Positions 24,530-28,606 of a DNA stretch of 28,606 nt are shown here, piece after piece; positions within the stretch are counted from its first letter, which is position 1; each line of letters begins with the position of its first letter. A program made the translations under genes and the position numbers. Below the pieces are notes generated by a model. The model did not search any database. It was not told the origin of the DNA and was given only the letters and a program-made list of their open reading frames with translations. The DNA is from Chromera velia. Taxonomy: Eukaryota > Sar > Chromeraceae. The stretch covers positions 9,721-38,326 of the forward strand of contig JAHBMJ010000942.1 in NCBI GenBank assembly GCA_018398765.1, read 5' to 3'.

Positions 24530-24792
24530 GGCGTGATCTATATATATATTTTTATATTATATTTTCAATTTTGAAAATATATCTATATATATATCTAATA
24601 TATCTATGTCGGTTCTTCAATGTATAAACAGCTTTTCACTTCATTGGTTCACCCAAAAACCTTTCTTGAAGAAAGATTTCATTAACATAGTCTTACCTCA
24701 TATATTTTTTCTATATATTTTTTCCTGTGCATATATTATATTATGAGTTATAAAAAATATATCTAAAGATATATATATCTACAGATCACGCC
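24530..24792. mobile_element. 263-base MITE with TA target duplication
   Basis: GGCGTGATCT at the left end recurs inverted as AGATCACGCC at the right end. Each is flanked by TA (24528-24529 and 24793-24794), and the inverted match extends outward through CTAG. The interior is AT-rich with TATATA runs that extend the inverted symmetry imperfectly. TA duplication, short inverted ends and no coding capacity suit a Tc1/mariner-type MITE. Confidence 0.72.
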
Positions 24793-24795
24793 TAG

Positions 24796-25480
24796 TATTG
24801 ATTTTGATTGATTGATTGATTAGTTCCGCGCTAGGCCTTCCCATTATGTCAAGGTGTTGCCACCGCTAACAGGGCCCACGATATTATTTCAGACCCTCCC
24901 TCAAGGGCCCGCCGCCCGCACACCAAACCTGATACACCGTAAACGCAGTGCAAAGGGTGTGCCGCAACTGTTTACTAGTAGTACGCTTCGTCAACCAAGT
25001 CCAGGTGTCAATCTGCCTGTTTAACAAACGATCAAACACTCACAAAAACTCTGGTTTACTTGTTTATCAATCAATCGATCGGGTATGTGAATCAGTCTAG
25101 CTCGAATGAAATATTTCATCCACAAAAAAGTTGAAAAAACGATCATATCGAAAAATTTAATGATCGAAAAAGAAGAAGAAAAGAAAGAACAAATGATTCA
25201 GAAAGAAATAAAGATTGAAGAAAAGGAGACGGCTACAATCTCCTATCCCATAGTTTCCTGCAAAAAATTGGGGTCGTTGCTATACCCTTTCCGTTTGAGA
25301 AGGTGTAAGAGAAAACCTTCTATACTGCTTATTGGTTCTCTTCTTATTCCCATTCTGCAGGCACATTTGAGACACTGTCAGTTGACACCCGCTTCAATCT
25401 AGCTCATAAGCAGAAGAGAGAGAAAGATGCAGAAAACGTCTGACAAAAAGAGAAGTCTGCAATACGTTGTCCTTTTTATT
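24796..25480. other. Intergenic stretch, no gene supported
   Basis: It begins with a short TTGA array (24796-24820). A Lys/Glu-rich 98-codon frame at 25106-25402 on the plus strand reflects A-rich sequence and has no recognisable domain. Confidence 0.4.
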
Positions 25481-25780
25481 GAGGGCGAAAAAGGTGGAGA
25501 AAGAATGCCCCCTGCTTCCTGTTGGATCTCTTCTTTTCTCTTCTTTTTGGTGCAGACCTAGGTGCAGACTTTGACTGCAAAGCCAGATGGATAAACAAGG
25601 AAAGAAGGAATAAAAAAGATGTTGTGTCACTAGCCTCTCTTCTCTTTCTGCAAGAGTCGGGTTTATGCGTGTATCCATTCTCGTGAGGGCGAAGATAGAG
25701 AGAAGTCCCCCTGCTTCTTGTTGGCTCACTCCTTGAGTCTCCTTCTCCCGCGTCCTTCTGCAGACCTCCAAAGAGAGACA
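25481..25780. repeat. Two diverged copies of a segment of about 80-90 bases
   Basis: GAGGGCGAAAAAGG near 25481 and GAGGGCGAAGATAG near 25685 each lead into a shared CCCCCTGCTTCyTGTTGG block, followed by pyrimidine-rich DNA and TGCAGACCT. Spacing is about 204 bases. Confidence 0.65.
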
Positions 25781-25800
25781 AACAAAAAGTGGAGAACGGG

Positions 25801-25850
25801 CCACAGACAGAGAGACAGAGAGACAGAGAGATAGAGAGACAGAGACAAGA
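25801..25850. repeat. GACAGA microsatellite
   Basis: GACAGA and GATAGA units form a short array, CT-rich on the minus strand. Confidence 0.85.
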
Positions 25851-25890
25851 AAGATTTCGACGAAAAGAAACACTGTGACAGGAATATTTT

Positions 25891-27310
25891 TTACTTCAAC
25901 TGAGAGGTATGTGTGCAGAAGAGTCTGACGTGTTCCCCTTTCCTGCTGCAATACTTCGCATGGAGAACCTCCGCTCTAGTCTGGGTCTCTGCTGGGAAGA
26001 TGTCTGCAACTGAGGGCAATATCAAACCCCTGATGATTGTCAAAAGGTCTGCATGCCCATTCGGGTCTTCTTCAACCCTTTTTGCAAGCGCTCTCCCCAT
26101 TCACTTTCAAATTGCTGGAAGACTCTCTATGAACTGTAGCTAGAGTTTCGTCCACCACCCGTCTACACATTTCTGCAATTTCCATCTCCCTTGGTCTTGC
26201 CTTCTCCTTCAACCACTTCTCTTTCATCCTGTGTGCCAGCCCTGTCGGATTCAAAAAATCCTCAAGGGTTTGTATCCCTTCCCCCATGATCCACGCTTTC
26301 CTGACTCCCGCCTTCTGACTGCCTATAGCCATGTGAGAAGATCGAGTCCTTCTGCAGTAGGCTCAGGTGGTGGCAGTTCCGGTCTGCAGGTGCGTGTTGG
26401 TGGAGACACACCTAGAGACACACTGCTACTAGGAGACCCGTCCTCCTCACTCTTCTCCCCCTCTTCATTCTTCTCCTTCTCTGTGCCCTCCTTCTTGGAA
26501 GAAGGCTGAGGAAGTGGTGGTTGTCTAGGGTGGTTGTTCTCCTCGCTGCACGGGGGTGGCAGAAGATGGACTAAGGTAGGATCTGGGTACAGACGTGGCA
26601 CTTCGAGTCGGATGTGAAAAGGATTGCTGGCTAGGATTGCTGGCCCCGGTCGGATACGACCTGGCGGTCTTAAACGGTATCGGAAGCTAAAAGACCTTGC
26701 TGCTGCTGGAAAGGCTGCACACTGAGCTGCCCATACGTCCTTGTTGTTCTGAAGCCCCTCTGCTGTGATCTGAAGTGGGATGACATCCATTCTCGCGCTG
26801 CTGCTGAGAGGGTAGACTTGGGGACAATTCGGAGACGGCACGAGTCAGAAGCGACGTTCGCTGGTTCTTCGTTCCGATTCTGTTGGACATCCAATCTCTC
26901 TCTCTCTCCCATTGTGCTCTTGTACAACGTCTTGATCTCTTTGTGCGGCTTTTCTTCTTTTGGTCTTGTTCTTTTGGAACAGTCTGGGAGTAAACAGAAG
27001 ACTGTTCAGTCAACAAACTGAGGAGACGCTGCGCTGCGAGGGTGATTTCTAACGAGTGCTTCTCTACAAGTTGGGAGGTTGACAAATTAAGTGAGTCGAT
27101 GATTGTTTGTACTCCTTGCAGGATAGAAACCATTCTTTTGGGGATGTTAATTCGAAAAGCAATCAGGTTGGTTTTCTGAAGAGACGGCACAAAAAGAATC
27201 TGTTGCTTGAGAAACTCCTCGTTTTTCATCGATTTTTCATCTTTTCTTCTCGCAAAAGATCGCAAAAGCGGCCGCAAACTCCGTCTGGGTTCAACAGCAT
27301 GCTCCAACAA
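25891..27310 (-). CDS. Possible minus-strand gene in several exons or a decayed gene, function unknown
   Basis: Coding-like stretches on the minus strand overlap in different frames. They are 27310-26900 (helical, including QTIIDSLNLSTSQLVEKHSL), 26780-26330 (DVIPLQITAEGLQNN, then a Pro/Glu-rich tail), 26330-26080 (LEDFLNPTGLAHRMKEKW and EIAEMCRRVVDETLATV) and 26090-25894 (LTIIRGLILPSVADIFPAE). Composition looks protein-like, above all in the last three. I could not fix consistent splice sites, so introns, frameshifts or chance are all open. I recognise no family. Confidence 0.3.
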
Positions 27311-28275
27311 GAAACGAGCACAAAAAGAAGAGTATAGTCTAATATATAGTATAGTATAGTATAATATAGTAACAGATATTAACAGCTAGTTATTACATAC
27401 AAAGCATACAAGTCATTCCAGGTCATAATATGATATTGAACTAGCGATTTAATCTAATTTAATCAGATTTGAACATAATTGATAATATAGTGATAAGACT
27501 TACATATGTGCAGGGAGTTGATATTCGAAAGATTCGATCAGAGACTAGATCAGAGAGCTACCCCAAGGCAGTCTGACTAGCAGTCTAAACATCGCAGTCT
27601 GATCATCATCAGTGATTCATCATAATTCATCACTAGCATCATCATCATATGATGACTTTAATTTAGAGTCTGATGTGCTAGAAAACGTCTTAAGACGTGT
27701 TATTGCTAGTAAGCTAGCCTGGCTAGCTGTTGGGAACCAGAAAGAATTCATGCGCGCACGCCGAGCGATAAAGAAAGTGCGAGGCGGGACCAGAAAGAAC
27801 TCATGCGCGCACGCTGAGCAATAAAGAAAGCGCAAGGCGATGTCAGGCAATAAGCACCGCGCGTACATACAGAGCGCTCATGCAGTTTGCAATGCATGCA
27901 TGAATACATGGAAAAAAAGAAATACCACAGAAGTGAGTTCACACAAAACGGAATAACACAGAGACAGAATAGACGTTAGAAAGACGGACACAGCAAATAC
28001 AGAGGGGACATGTATTTAAGTGGACCGATACAGATGAATACCGTTCTATATGCACAACGCGTGCACGTATGCTGTCTGACTGACCGATCGTATCTGTTCT
28101 GAGTAGCCAACCTGAAATCTCTCTAGAAGGAGTTGAAAGATGAACGACCAGATGAACAGACCTTTGCGTAGATACACGTAAGTAGAAGTCGTAGTTCTAT
28201 GCGCTAGCCCAACGTATGCTCAACAAACTGGTTAGCAGAGCATTTTCTTTCTGACGGCCTCATTGGTGTCTGCTT
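27311..28275. other. AT-rich intergenic DNA, possibly containing an LTR
   Basis: ATAGT units lie at about 27340-27370 and CATCAT units near 27600-27650. Because a gag-like coding start follows at 28282, some of this stretch could be an LTR and leader of a second retrotransposon. No second LTR copy is in the window to prove it. TGGTTAGCAGAGC at about 28230 resembles a primer binding site weakly. Confidence 0.4.
27736..27841. repeat. Two tandem 53-base units
   Basis: Copies 27736-27788 and 27789-27841 share ACCAGAAAGAA and CATGCGCGCACG. They differ at about seven positions, nearly all transitions. Confidence 0.9.
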
Positions 28276-28281
28276 GTAGCC

Positions 28282-28606
28282 ATTTCGGGTGCCACTCGCT
28301 CTGGCCGGAGATACCTCAACCCGGCGCTTCCAGCAAACGCGGAGGAAGCTGAGCAGCAGATGTCGGGCGGACCTCCAGATCCAGCAGCCCTGCAGGTATA
28401 GATCGATGCCTTGCAGGCACAGTTGCAGCAGAGAGATGCAGATCTTGCTGCAGCCCAGCAGGCCCAGCAGCTACTGACCCAGCAACTCGCATAAGCCCAG
28501 CAGCAGCAGGCACCGCAGGCACCGCAGGCACCCCAGGCACCCCAACTTCAGCAACAGCAGCAGCAGCAGCAGCAGCAGGCAGGCCAACACGGACAGGCCC
28601 AAGCAC
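28282..28606 (+). pseudogene. Start of a broken gag-like coding region, cut by the window edge
   Basis: One frame reads SGATRSGRRYLNPALPANAE, then a Gln- and Ala-rich coiled coil (IDALQAQLQQRDADLAAAQQ), AP and PQ repeats and a poly-Gln run to the last base. It is interrupted by TAG at 28399 and TAA at 28492, both where Gln would fit. The layout resembles the gag leader of the element at 10834. No domain beyond the leader is in the window, so gag is an inference from resemblance. Confidence 0.4.

Overview
This is a window of nuclear DNA from a eukaryote. It is intron-rich, full of microsatellites and minisatellites, and carries transposable elements. The only confidently identified host gene encodes BBS4, a BBSome subunit found in organisms that build cilia or flagella. 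The window also holds a chromodomain Ty3/gypsy retrotransposon. Together with roughly balanced base composition and GT-AG introns packed with simple repeats, this fits a flagellated protist or alga with a repeat-rich genome. A chromerid-type alga is my best guess, but the sequence does not prove it.

Layout. (1) 1-5062, minus strand: a BBS4 gene in eight visible exons (399 codons). The C-terminal part runs off the left edge. Its introns carry CT-, CTTT- and CTGT-type repeats. (2) 5063-10833: no confident host gene. It contains a 0.8-kb inverted-repeat DNA transposon remnant with a flanking target duplication (5813-6606), a degenerate purine-rich minisatellite and GATG repeat (about 7600-8830), and a GT microsatellite. 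(3) 10834-16723, plus strand: a complete but multiply broken chromovirus with two 344-bp LTRs, primer binding site, gag with zinc knuckle, protease, reverse transcriptase, RNase H, integrase and C-terminal chromodomain. (4) 16724-18870: a degenerate pyrimidine-rich minisatellite, then intergenic DNA with a perfect 2 x 32-bp hairpin repeat. (5) About 18870-24155, plus strand: coding-like islands separated by repeat-rich DNA, possibly one multi-exon gene for a disordered protein. A 9 x 55-bp minisatellite lies inside. (6) 24156-25880: a 263-bp TA-flanked MITE and short duplications. (7) About 25890-27310, minus strand: coding-like segments in several frames, product unknown. (8) 27311-28606: AT-rich DNA, a 2 x 53-bp duplication, and the start of a second, broken gag-like coding region cut by the right edge.

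The BBS4 exons were built by hand. All seven introns between them are GT-AG and their phases agree, giving one uninterrupted tetratricopeptide protein, so this is the firmest result. The retrotransposon carries premature stops, frame breaks and lost catalytic residues. Its two LTRs differ at 14 positions, every one a transition. No operon-like or CRISPR-like structure is present, and I found no convincing intact tRNA or rRNA gene.
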